Below, piece after piece: positions 7,982 to 16,312 of a stretch of 64,000 bases of DNA. The notes under the pieces are model-generated. The model was given only the letters and a program-made list of their open reading frames with translations. It did not search any database and was not told the DNA's origin. Every line of letters starts with the position of its first letter. Position 1 is the first letter of the stretch. Origin of the DNA: Sphingomonadales bacterium Ga0077557 (GTDB lineage Bacteria > Pseudomonadota > Alphaproteobacteria > Sphingomonadales > Sphingomonadaceae); contig LNFI01000040.1 in assembly GCA_001464615.1 (NCBI GenBank), positions 1 through 64,000 on the forward strand, read 5' to 3'. Position numbers and translations under genes: made by a program.

Positions 7982-8072
7982 GCTTAAGTTATTCATTAAG
8001 CTGAGCTCCGTCTAGCGCATTCTCTCGCGTGGTCAATCTGCTTGATCTCGGCGGCATACTTAATCTATAAGT
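7982..8072. promoter_or_regulatory. divergent promoter region with two CTTA-type dyads
   Basis: The 167 bp between the TAC operon and the MBL operon hold two inverted repeats: GCTTAA / TTAAGC arms at 7982-7987 and 7996-8001, and ACTTA / TAAGT arms at 8058-8062 and 8068-8072. Both share a CTTA(A) half-site. They are good candidates for operators of the HTH antitoxin, and the second lies close enough to 8135 to affect the divergent MBL operon as well. Binding is inferred. Confidence 0.4.
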
Positions 8073-8134
8073 AAAGTTAACGCGGTCGCTGGCGGGGGCG
8101 ATCGGGTTAAGGTTCAGACCGAAAAGGGAATGAC

Positions 8135-9307
8135 ATGACGGCTTCGATTATCTTTTTCCCCGTCAACAACGGGGATATGACGCTCGCTACCTTCGACAAT
8201 GACCAGCAATTGTTGATTGACCTGCATGTCCGCAAGGCGGCGGACGATCCCGATGACGACACGCCCGATGTGATGGCGCAGCTGCGCGAGCACCTCAAGC
8301 GCGACGAGAAGAACCGCCCCTATGTCGACGGCTTTCTGCTGAGCCACCCCGACAAGGATCATATCGGCGGATTAGTCAGCCATTTCCATCTCGGTCCGCC
8401 CGAGGAGTGGAACAAGGACGACGACAAGATCATCATTCGAGAAATGCTGTCCTCGCCGATCGTTTTCCGCCGGGCATCGACGGAGCATGTGCTGTGCGAA
8501 GACGCCAAAGCCTGGGCCAAGGAGGCTCGTCGGCGCGTTAAACTCTACCGCGACACCAAGACGATCGGTGTCGAAGGTAACCGCATCCAGATTTTGGGCG
8601 AGGACATCGACGGCAAGACCGACGACATCCTTGGTATCGTCGTCAAGACAGACAGCTTGCTGACGAGCCTGAATCGCGTTTCCGCAGGCGCATTCGAAGC
8701 TCGCCTGCTTGCGCCGCTGCCGAAGGGTGACGATGAAGAGGTCGATCAGCTTCTTGCCAAGAACCGCTCGTCGGTCATTCTGCGTTTTTCGATCCGCGGG
8801 GCCGGCTATCTCGATAAGTGCCGCTTCCTGTCGGGCGGCGATGCCGAGGTGGCGATTTGGGAACGGCTGTGGGACAAGCATGGCTCTAAAAACGCGGATT
8901 GGCTGCAATATGATATCCTTCAGACCCCGCACCATTGTTCGTGGCATAGCTTGAGCTACGACAGTTTTTCGACCTATGGTGAGGACGCGGAGGTTTGCGA
9001 GAGCGCTCGCAGCGCGCTTGCTCAGACGCGGAAGGGCGCGATCATCGTGGCCAGCTGCGAGCATATCGACCCGGAGGATGCCGACCCCCCGAGCGACAAG
9101 GCCAAGCGCGAATATATCTCTATTGTCGATGGCAAAAAGGACCGCTTCATCTGCGTCGCGGATGTCTGGGAGAATGAGGAGCAGCCGCTTCAATATGACA
9201 TCGGTTCGAATGGCATTATCAAGGTGGTCAAGAGCGCGGCGAAGGCCGCGGTCACCGCCTTGGGAATCGGCGCCACCGCGGCACAGGCTCGGCCGCACGG
9301 AAGCTGA
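8135..9307 (+). CDS. metallo-beta-lactamase-fold protein (ComEC-like), first gene of the E2-E1-JAB operon
   Basis: A 390-aa MBL-fold hydrolase without signal peptide, so probably cytoplasmic. The metal motif is H71-P-D73-K-D75-H76, the HxDxDH form typical of ComEC-type MBL domains, preceded by the strand LLIDLH and followed later by TPHHCSWHS, which resembles the ComEC HHGS segment. MBL enzymes of this type hydrolyse nucleic-acid or other phosphoesters; the substrate here is unknown. The gene starts at an ATG with AAAGGGAAT upstream and is followed after 3 bp by the E2-E1-JAB gene. Position in a ubiquitin-like operon suggests an effector or regulator role. Confidence 0.72.
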   Translation: MTASIIFFPVNNGDMTLATFDNDQQLLIDLHVRKAADDPDDDTPDVMAQLREHLKRDEKNRPYVDGFLLSHPDKDHIGGLVSHFHLGPPEEWNKDDDKIIIREMLSSPIVFRRASTEHVLCEDAKAWAKEARRRVKLYRDTKTIGVEGNRIQILGEDIDGKTDDILGIVVKTDSLLTSLNRVSAGAFEARLLAPLPKGDDEEVDQLLAKNRSSVILRFSIRGAGYLDKCRFLSGGDAEVAIWERLWDKHGSKNADWLQYDILQTPHHCSWHSLSYDSFSTYGEDAEVCESARSALAQTRKGAIIVASCEHIDPEDADPPSDKAKREYISIVDGKKDRFICVADVWENEEQPLQYDIGSNGIIKVVKSAAKAAVTALGIGATAAQARPHGS

Positions 9308-9310
9308 AGG

Positions 9311-11584
9311 ATGTCGGATCGGGCAAGCGCGGACGCAGCTAATCATTTGCTGCGGGTTGCCAGGGAGCACCCGGAATGCGCAGGCGGCAAAGTTCTCGCC
9401 GACCTGCGCATTCGTCTCGATATGAAAGTCGAGATGCCACTGCATCTAAAGGCTGACGGCGTCAGTACGACCGGCGTTCGTACCATCGAGCCGGTGACCT
9501 TCGTCTTGCCGCCTGGTTACCCATGGCGGTCACCGAGCGTGACCCTACGGCCCGACTTTCCGCGGAGCTTCCCACATCTTCAGCCGGGCTCAGCGACGAC
9601 CCTTCCGCGCCCCTGTCTTGTCGATGGCAGCCAGGACGAGTTCTTCCTTCAATGGGGCCTCGTCGAATACGGCATTTTCCATCTAATTGAACAGGTGGCG
9701 ATCTGGCTACGCAAGGCGGCTATCGATGCGCTTATCGATTCGGCGCAGGGATGGGAGCCGATGCTCCGGCGGGATTTGGCGGATGTCATCGCGCTCGATG
9801 CCGATTCGGCCCGCCTTGCCGTCACGAAATCGGGCGGTTTTGCCACATGGGACGCTCGCTATTATCGCCGCGGCGAACGCGACGCCCGCGTCACGGTCGC
9901 GGCGTCGGCGTTTATCACCAGCGAGGGTAAAGCCGTTCCGCTTCGCCACAAGAGCGACGATGACCAATTTACGGCGTCCCGCGACAAGACCGACGTCACC
10001 ATCGGCCGAACGGTCGTCGGCATCGTGTGGCCGGACAAGCTTCCCAGTGGCAAGCCGCATGTCAGCGATCGATATTGGCCCGAAGACATCGCGAGCCTTG
10101 GCGACCTGCGCGATCGGGCGCTTCAGTTTGGCTGCGAGCGCGGTTTCGAACAGCTGCTTTCCAACATTGAGCGATCCTTCGCCGGCCTCGTGTTGCGTGC
10201 GCCGATTCCAATCGGCATTCTGTTATGTGTCAGGCGTCCGGTGCATTTGATCAACTCGGCATCACCGATCGAACTCCTGCCTTATGTCGTCGAAATTCGT
10301 CCCGAGCCACGACGCGGATCGCTATTTGCTCAAGGCGACAAGGAGCCGGTGGCGCCGGCAATGCACTATCAGCTTTTGACCGCAGCTCTCCTACGGACCC
10401 TGTCCGCCGCGCCCGCCCGGCCGGCTATCGCAATGCTCGGATGCGGCAGCGTTGGGTCGAAACTTGCACTACACGCCGCGCGGGGCGGGCAGGAGGTTGT
10501 CGCGGTAAGCGACCAGGGGTCTTTGCGTCCGCATAACATGGCGCGGCATGCCTTGGGGGGGCGACATATCGCCACCGATAAGGCTGAAGCGCTCGCCGAA
10601 GAATTGCGCGACCTCAAGCAGCAGCCAGCGGTTTACAATGGGGATATTGCCGCTGCCTTGCGCTTTCCTGCATCGAGGAGGGACATCTTGCCGGCAGCTT
10701 CAGAAGCGGTGGTGAACGCGACCGCATCGCTTTCGGTCCGCGAGGCGCTCGTTGGATCGACGCAAGAGCGTGATCGTCCGCGTCTGTTCGAAGCGGCGCT
10801 GTTCGGAAAGGGCCGGGTAGCATATCTTCTCGTCGATGGAAAAGGCCATAACCCCAATCATTCGGACCTTATGGCCGAGCTCTATGCGACCATCGACGAT
10901 AGCGAGACGGCGGCGCTATTGTTCGACCCCGATGAAGGCCTCGCTCAGATACAGATCGGTCAAGGCTGCGGATCTTTGACCATGGCCGTCGACGACGCAC
11001 AGCTTTCGATGATGACGGCTGCACTGTCGAAGGAGATTGGACGGGCGCTCGATCACCCCGTGAAAGAGGGGGCGATAGTGATTGGGGTCTCTGAGGAGAA
11101 CTCGCCGGCAACACGCTGGAGCAAACAGGCCGTCCCTTCGTTCGAAACTGTGCTGATCGACGGTAGTGACGGTTGGCAACTCAGGATTTCCCAGCGGGTC
11201 GCCAAGCGGATCCGACAAGACGCCAAGCTCTATGGCAATGTCGAAACCGGCGGGATCATGATCGGCTTGAGCAGTGCCCGGCTCAAGACCGTGACGGTCG
11301 TTGACCTGCTCGATGCGCCGCCGGACAGCACGCGGTCAGCCAGTCTGTTTCTCCTCGGCACGCAGGGACTTCAGGCGCAAATCAACGATCGCCATGAAGT
11401 CAGCGGCCGGACGCTGTTCGATGTAGGCACATGGCATAGCCATTTGGCCGAGCAGGGGCCGTCGCCGACCGATTGGCGCACCGCCGCCGATCTCGCCGCT
11501 GGTCGAGCCCCGCCGTCGGTGCTGTTGATCGCCACGCCGACCCGTTTCCATGCGCTCATAGCGAAGAAGGGCGAATCACGATGA
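9311..11584 (+). CDS. E2-E1-JAB triple-domain ubiquitin-system-like protein
   Basis: A 757-aa fusion of three ubiquitin-pathway modules. Residues about 1-140 fit an E2 (UBC) fold: FVLPPGYPWRSP, then the PCLVDG loop with candidate catalytic C102. Residues about 365-600 fit a ThiF/E1 adenylation domain: Rossmann loop GCGSVGSK (377-384), D401 in DQGSLRPHNMAR, and a possible thioester cysteine C553 in QGCGSL. Residues about 625-750 are a JAB/MPN isopeptidase with a complete JAMM set: E645, H709, H711, S718 and D721. So one chain could activate, transfer and cleave a ubiquitin-like tag. Comparative genomics has described E2-E1-JAB fusions beside MBL genes. The stop overlaps the next start (ATGA). 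Confidence 0.85.
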   Translation: MSDRASADAANHLLRVAREHPECAGGKVLADLRIRLDMKVEMPLHLKADGVSTTGVRTIEPVTFVLPPGYPWRSPSVTLRPDFPRSFPHLQPGSATTLPRPCLVDGSQDEFFLQWGLVEYGIFHLIEQVAIWLRKAAIDALIDSAQGWEPMLRRDLADVIALDADSARLAVTKSGGFATWDARYYRRGERDARVTVAASAFITSEGKAVPLRHKSDDDQFTASRDKTDVTIGRTVVGIVWPDKLPSGKPHVSDRYWPEDIASLGDLRDRALQFGCERGFEQLLSNIERSFAGLVLRAPIPIGILLCVRRPVHLINSASPIELLPYVVEIRPEPRRGSLFAQGDKEPVAPAMHYQLLTAALLRTLSAAPARPAIAMLGCGSVGSKLALHAARGGQEVVAVSDQGSLRPHNMARHALGGRHIATDKAEALAEELRDLKQQPAVYNGDIAAALRFPASRRDILPAASEAVVNATASLSVREALVGSTQERDRPRLFEAALFGKGRVAYLLVDGKGHNPNHSDLMAELYATIDDSETAALLFDPDEGLAQIQIGQGCGSLTMAVDDAQLSMMTAALSKEIGRALDHPVKEGAIVIGVSEENSPATRWSKQAVPSFETVLIDGSDGWQLRISQRVAKRIRQDAKLYGNVETGGIMIGLSSARLKTVTVVDLLDAPPDSTRSASLFLLGTQGLQAQINDRHEVSGRTLFDVGTWHSHLAEQGPSPTDWRTAADLAAGRAPPSVLLIATPTRFHALIAKKGESR

Positions 11585-12267
11585 AAAGCTGGTTTCCGCT
11601 CACCGATTATGAGTTCTACGCTTTCCTTTCCGCGGGGATGATCGTCATCGCCGCTATTGATCTCGCCTTTGGCGGCTCGACGCTGATCACCCGGTCTTCC
11701 TGGACAGTGGCGGCCGGGGTCTTCTGGATAGTAATCGCCTATCTGATCGGTCAGCTGCTGGCGGGACCGTCGTCGAGCTTTCTCGAGCATTTGGTCGGCC
11801 GCCGCTTCTTCCATCCGCCAGGCGAGGTCCTTCTCGGTTTTGCAACACCCCGTTGGCGCGAAAAGTTGCTCTGCGCGGTTGCAGGCGCCCGTGAATATCA
11901 GCCGTTCGCCCCAACGCTCGCCACGTCCATCAAGGATAAGGCCGCAACATTGCTGGGTGGTGTCGTGCCAGCGGATGCGGAGACGGTTTTCCAGATCGCC
12001 TTTCCCAAGGCGAGGACTTCGGCTGATACAGCGAGGCGGCTCGATACATTCAGTAACGTCTACGGGATGTGCAGGAATGTAAGCTTCGCGGCTTGTATTG
12101 CGGCAGCCGTGCTCGCGACGGCGGCCATCAGACACTGCGATGTGCAGGCCGGATGGTGTGCGGCAGGAGCGGTGGTCCTCGCAGTCGGCATGTTCGGCCG
12201 CTTCATGAAATTCTACGCCGCCTATTCGCGCGAGGTGCTGCGGACGTTCAATTCGGTTCAGAGCTGA
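11581..12267 (+). CDS. four-helix membrane protein of the E2-E1-JAB operon
   Basis: A 228-aa protein starting at the ATG that overlaps the E2-E1-JAB stop. Hydrophobic segments lie at about residues 10-29, 36-58, 160-182 and 188-206, giving two helical hairpins around a ~100-residue soluble middle part. I do not recognise a family. Because it is coupled at both ends (ATGA overlaps), it is very likely a functional part of the system, for instance a membrane effector or anchor. That role is inferred from context. Confidence 0.65.
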   Translation: MKSWFPLTDYEFYAFLSAGMIVIAAIDLAFGGSTLITRSSWTVAAGVFWIVIAYLIGQLLAGPSSSFLEHLVGRRFFHPPGEVLLGFATPRWREKLLCAVAGAREYQPFAPTLATSIKDKAATLLGGVVPADAETVFQIAFPKARTSADTARRLDTFSNVYGMCRNVSFAACIAAAVLATAAIRHCDVQAGWCAAGAVVLAVGMFGRFMKFYAAYSREVLRTFNSVQS

Positions 12268-13079
12268 TGAGCACGACCGAGATATTCGATGTCGAACATG
12301 GTCAATGCTCGCTGATCACCAGCACGACAGGCGAACATATGCTGATCGACTGCGGTCACAATAGTACTTCGGGCTGGCGACCTTCGAGCCATCTCGCTTC
12401 GCGCGGTATCGGCTGGCTCGAGGAACTCATGATCACGAATTGCGATGAAGATCACGCCAGCGATCTCGTCGCTCTTCGCGAGAAGATTGGCATCGGCATT
12501 TTATCGCGTAACCCGACGGTGAGCGGAGAAGACCTGCTTCACCTCAAGAGCCAGGGCGGCATGGGGCGTGGCATCGCCGCCCTTGCGGCCATGACGGGCG
12601 GCTACACCGAAGCAGTGACCCAGCAGCCCTATTTCGACGGACTGCGGACGACCCAGTTCTGGAACCGCTATCCTGACGACTTCATTGACGAAAATAATCT
12701 CAGCCTTGTGTCTATCCTGCGCTGGCCGAAGATCTCGATCTGCTACGCCGGCGATATGGAAGTGGCGGGTTGGAAACGACTACTTCAGCGCCCCGATTTC
12801 CGAGCTGCGATGAGCGACATCACCATTCTGGTGGCATCTCATCATGGTCGACAAAATGGCTATTGCGCCGAGCTTTTTGCGCAGACAGGTCTTAATCCCG
12901 AAATGATCGTCATTTCGGATAGTGGCATCCAATATGCTTCCCAGGAAACGGTCGCGCTCTACCGCAAGCACGCTCGGGGGTTTCCGCATAATGGTGGCCG
13001 GCGGCATGTACTGACGACTCGTCGCGATGGCCGGATCGTGATCGATATGCTGAGTGGGGCTGTGGCTACGTCGCGTTAG
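12267..13079 (+). CDS. second metallo-beta-lactamase-fold protein of the operon
   Basis: A 270-aa ComEC-like MBL protein, coupled by ATGA overlap to the membrane protein gene. It begins with the FDVEHGQCSLI strand typical of this group, then MLIDCGHN, the metal loop N58-C-D60-E-D62-H63, CYAGDME, and a late SHHGR motif. The first His of the usual HxDxDH loop is replaced by Asn, while the later Asp and His residues are kept. Activity may therefore be altered. Together with the first MBL gene it frames the E2-E1-JAB and membrane genes. Substrate is unknown. Confidence 0.72.
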   Translation: MSTTEIFDVEHGQCSLITSTTGEHMLIDCGHNSTSGWRPSSHLASRGIGWLEELMITNCDEDHASDLVALREKIGIGILSRNPTVSGEDLLHLKSQGGMGRGIAALAAMTGGYTEAVTQQPYFDGLRTTQFWNRYPDDFIDENNLSLVSILRWPKISICYAGDMEVAGWKRLLQRPDFRAAMSDITILVASHHGRQNGYCAELFAQTGLNPEMIVISDSGIQYASQETVALYRKHARGFPHNGGRRHVLTTRRDGRIVIDMLSGAVATSR

Positions 13080-13328
13080 AGCGCTATCGTCTATGGCACG
13101 CTTTATCGGGATGAACGGACGTCCGAAGTTGGGGATCGCGAAAGCACCGCTGGATGTCGCCTTGTGGGTCTTTTGTATGCAACCTGATATCAACCATCAT
13201 GGGATCTAGCCTTCGCATCAACCAGACGACCGGAGTCGGCCAGTTGCCGAGCGGCGGATACCTTTGAGACGATAGTGGATCGGCGACCAATGCTGGCGGT
13301 TGGTAAGCCGGTTTCCCAGTGGCTACTC

Positions 13329-13889
13329 TTAACAAAAACCGTCGTTCATGGGTCTTTCCCACGTTTCACCGTATCTCGGCACCAGCGCCAACCACTCATG
13401 TTCCGGCAGGCCCGCCGATCTTCCCTGCGCCGCCGCAATCGGCCCGCCATGGGTCACGACGGCGACACGCCGCGCGGTCAATCGGGCGATTGCGTCCAAT
13501 GTTCGGTCTGCCAGTTCGGTCGTTGTCTCGCCGCCGCCTGGGCGAAAGCTGTCCGGCGCAGTGATCATCCCGTCCATCGCATTGCCGGTGGAGCGGTAGA
13601 TTGCCAGCCAGCTTTTCCCCTCCCAATCGCCGAAATCACGTTCGCGCCAGTTCGCGTCTGCAATAGCTTCGACCTTTGCGATCGCGGCAATCTGTAGCGC
13701 GAGAATCCGCGTTCGACGCAGATTCGAATGGATAACGATATCAGGGCACCACGCGGCGATGGTGGAGGCGAGCGACCTGGCATGGGCAGCGCCGGCACGG
13801 CTCAGGCCAACATCGCTGGCACCACAGCAGCGTCCTTTCCAGTGTCGCGCGACCTCGGTGTGACGTACCATCAATAGTGTGGCTGTCAT
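13329..13889 (-). CDS. cobC: histidine phosphatase family protein, probable alpha-ribazole phosphatase
   Basis: A 186-aa phosphoglycerate-mutase-like phosphatase. The N-terminal RHTE (from residue 9) supplies the phospho-accepting His, with R-x-x-R (NLRRTR), the ERDFGDWEG segment and the late THGG His. In B12 assembly such an enzyme removes the 5'-phosphate from alpha-ribazole phosphate or adenosylcobalamin phosphate. It is the last gene of the minus-strand cobalamin operon and overlaps cobS by 4 bp. The ATG at 13889 is chosen because the family motif starts at once after it; the longer frame runs back into cobS. Confidence 0.8.
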   Translation of the reverse strand: MTATLLMVRHTEVARHWKGRCCGASDVGLSRAGAAHARSLASTIAAWCPDIVIHSNLRRTRILALQIAAIAKVEAIADANWRERDFGDWEGKSWLAIYRSTGNAMDGMITAPDSFRPGGGETTTELADRTLDAIARLTARRVAVVTHGGPIAAAQGRSAGLPEHEWLALVPRYGETWERPMNDGFC

Positions 13890-14680
13890 GGCGTGGCCGC
13901 GGCGGCAGCCAAAAGAAGCATGAGTTGACCGACATAGGCCGCAAAGCCGAGGCAATCGCCGGTGCTCCCGCCAATCCGGCGGATAAGAAGTGCGCGAAAC
14001 CAAAGTAGAAAAACCAGGGCAACGGCCAGCCCGCCAATCATCGCGATTGGAGCATGAAGGGTGACAAGGGTCAGAATCGGCAGGGCGACCAGCGACGCAA
14101 GGGCCAAGCTGCTCAGACCCACGCCCGCAGCAATATCCTTCGTGAGGCCGGTGCCGCTAGGCGCTTGGGTCACAATGGCCATCAGGGCAACAATCAGCCA
14201 ACGCCCGAAACAGGCCGAAGCCGTGATGACCAGGGCCGCAGTCAGCCCATCAAATCGCTCCAGCACGGCGATCATCAACGTCGCCCGCAGACTAAGTGCA
14301 AGCAGAAGACCGACCGTGCCATAGCTACCGATGCGGCTGTCCTTCATGATGCGGCGCACGTCCTCTGCTGTCTGGCCGCCGCCAAAAGCATCGCAAAAGT
14401 CGGCCACGGCATCTTCGTGGAAGGCACCGGTCATTAGCGCTTCGATGGCGAGCGCGAGCAGAACCGCGACGGGTGCTGGCCAGAGTGCCATTGCACCAAG
14501 AGTGATCGTTGCAGTGACGGCGCCAATCAGTGCTCCAACCAGCGGAAACCAGCCGACTGCGAGAGTCAGCCCAGCGCGCACCGCCTCTCCCGACAGCCGA
14601 TCGGTCGCAGTCACCGGCAGCCGCGTCAGGAACTGTAAGGCCAGCAGGGGTGGTGCCCACCATGGGCAGCGGCCGGCCAT
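13886..14680 (-). CDS. cobS: adenosylcobinamide-GDP ribazoletransferase
   Basis: A 264-aa integral membrane protein with about six or more hydrophobic helices. It carries the family motifs LQFLTRLP near the N-terminus, GAFHEDAVADFCDAFGGG (acidic metal-binding loop) and IMKDSRIGSYG. CobS joins adenosylcobinamide-GDP and alpha-ribazole (phosphate) to give cobalamin, at the inner membrane. The start at 14680 overlaps the cobT stop. The longer reading frame from 14890 is an out-of-phase extension inside cobT. Confidence 0.92.
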   Translation of the reverse strand: MAGRCPWWAPPLLALQFLTRLPVTATDRLSGEAVRAGLTLAVGWFPLVGALIGAVTATITLGAMALWPAPVAVLLALAIEALMTGAFHEDAVADFCDAFGGGQTAEDVRRIMKDSRIGSYGTVGLLLALSLRATLMIAVLERFDGLTAALVITASACFGRWLIVALMAIVTQAPSGTGLTKDIAAGVGLSSLALASLVALPILTLVTLHAPIAMIGGLAVALVFLLWFRALLIRRIGGSTGDCLGFAAYVGQLMLLLAAAAATP

Positions 14681-15678
14681 CAGACGCCTAGGTCCGCCAA
14701 CCGCGCAACATCGCGCAGTATGGCGGCGGCGCTGTCGAGCAGCGGCAGGGCGACCAATGCGCCGCTGCCTTCGCCCAACCGCATCTGCCATTCGAGCACC
14801 GGGGTAAGCCCCAATTGCGCCAGCGCCGCGCGGTGGCCGGGCTCGGCGGACAGATGACCTGCGATCATCGCCGCGCGCGTCCCCGGACAAAGCCGCTCGG
14901 CGATCAGCGCGGCGGAAGTAGTGACATAGCCATCGAGCAGCACCGGGATTCCCTGTCGTGCGGCGGCGGCATAGAACCCCGCAATCGCGGCGATCTCTAA
15001 CCCGGCGATCGCCGCCAGCGCGGCTTTGTCCGTGCGGCCGTCGAGCGCAGCGACCGCAGCGGCGACGATATCTCGCTTGATAGCACGCATCGCAGCATCC
15101 GCGCCCGCGCCGCTCCCCGTTGCAGTGTCGGCATTGATCCCGGTCAGCGCATGGGTGAGGCAGGCGGCGGCAGTGGTGTTGCCGATGCCCATTTCGCCCG
15201 CAATCAGCAGGCGGTGGCCTGCCTTGATCGCGGCTTGGGCCTCCGCCTCGCCCAGCGCCCAGGCAGAGTTAAACTGGTCCACCGACATCGCCGGGCCTCG
15301 GCTGAGGTCCGTCGTGCCGCGTGCGACCGCCGCCGCGTTGAAGTGCGCAGGCCAAGGCGGGCGCGGTGGCTGCGCCATCCCCGCATCGACCACCCGGACA
15401 TCGACGCCATTGGTCTGCGCGAGCGCGGTGCTGCTCGCTTTGCCGCGCAGGATCGTCTCGACCATCGCGGTGGTCACCGTCGAGGGCCAGAGTGTCACGC
15501 CCTGGGCGACCACGCCATGATCGGCGGCAAACAGCACAAGGCGGCGCGGGCGAGTAAGGGGGGTGAGCGACTGGCTGGCCATGGCCAGTTCGACCGCTAA
15601 CGCCTCCAGCCGTCCCAAGCTGCCGACCGGTTTGGCAAGCGAATCGAGCCGGGCCTGAATGTCTTCGCGGGTGATCAT
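14680..15678 (-). CDS. cobT: nicotinate-nucleotide--dimethylbenzimidazole phosphoribosyltransferase
   Basis: A 332-aa CobT. Recognisable elements are the N-terminal LDSLAKPVGSLGRLE, the AADHGV segment, the GEMGIGNTTAA motif, and near the C-terminus RLGEGSGA containing the catalytic glutamate. It makes alpha-ribazole phosphate from dimethylbenzimidazole and nicotinate mononucleotide, which pairs directly with the upstream bluB, whose product is dimethylbenzimidazole. It shares single-base start/stop overlaps with both neighbours, showing translational coupling. Confidence 0.95.
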   Translation of the reverse strand: MITREDIQARLDSLAKPVGSLGRLEALAVELAMASQSLTPLTRPRRLVLFAADHGVVAQGVTLWPSTVTTAMVETILRGKASSTALAQTNGVDVRVVDAGMAQPPRPPWPAHFNAAAVARGTTDLSRGPAMSVDQFNSAWALGEAEAQAAIKAGHRLLIAGEMGIGNTTAAACLTHALTGINADTATGSGAGADAAMRAIKRDIVAAAVAALDGRTDKAALAAIAGLEIAAIAGFYAAAARQGIPVLLDGYVTTSAALIAERLCPGTRAAMIAGHLSAEPGHRAALAQLGLTPVLEWQMRLGEGSGALVALPLLDSAAAILRDVARLADLGV

Positions 15679-16247
15679 CAGCGCTCCAGCCGGATGGTGT
15701 CGGCAGCGAGACGGTCCTGCCAGCCATGCCGGACCAGCTCGGGCGTCTCACTCTGGCGCTCGGGATAGCCCAAGCACAGCAAAGCGATAAAGCGCCAATG
15801 CGCAGGCACATCAAGCAGTGCGTTCATACCCGCAGGCTCGATGATCGACACCCAGCCAAGCCCGACCCCATGCGCGCGGGCGGTGAGCCACACGGTGTGC
15901 ACCGCGGTCACCACCGACCAGCACAGGGTTTCGGGCATCGTCGCGCGGCCAAGGCCGTGGCCTGCCTCTCCCTGCTCGTCGCAGAACACCGCGACGATCT
16001 CGGGCGCCTCGCGCAGACCGTGGAGCTTGAGTTTATCGTAAAGCGCCTTTCGCTCGCCAGAATAGCTCTCGCCAGCGTCAAGCTTTTGCGCATCGACTTC
16101 AGAGATAAGGGCAGCGCGGCGGTCGGGCGAGACGACGAGGACGAAGCGCCAGGGCTGCGCGTTACCTACAGAGGGCCCATGACAGGCGGCATCGAGCAGC
16201 GTGCCTAGCAGACCTTCGGGCAGAGGGCGGGTGTCAAAATGCCGCAC
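15678..16247 (-). CDS. bluB: 5,6-dimethylbenzimidazole synthase
   Basis: A nitroreductase-fold flavin enzyme that destroys reduced FMN to release the lower ligand of B12. The signature HGPSVGNAQPWRF is present, as are YSGERKALY and the GLGWVSI region. The given start is a GTG at 16247 that yields 189 aa but cuts into the family's N-terminal arginine motif. The frame continues upstream with AWRRD just before this GTG, and RRD-type residues bind the FMN phosphate in the family. No ATG, GTG or TTG lies further upstream in that frame before it reaches the end of cobQ. The true start may be a rare codon, or the N-terminus may be damaged. Confidence 0.85.
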   Translation of the reverse strand: MRHFDTRPLPEGLLGTLLDAACHGPSVGNAQPWRFVLVVSPDRRAALISEVDAQKLDAGESYSGERKALYDKLKLHGLREAPEIVAVFCDEQGEAGHGLGRATMPETLCWSVVTAVHTVWLTARAHGVGLGWVSIIEPAGMNALLDVPAHWRFIALLCLGYPERQSETPELVRHGWQDRLAADTIRLER

Positions 16248-16312
16248 ATCGCGGCGCCAAGCCAGCAGGCTGTTGAGCTGCTCGCGAAAAGCCGCGTCGA
16301 AGGTTGTTCCTA

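Noticed and set aside
13093..13209. 38-codon ORF 13 bp behind the second MBL gene, considered as a hidden ubiquitin-like protein
   Set aside because: Too short for a β-grasp fold, no C-terminal Gly-Gly, no ribosome site.
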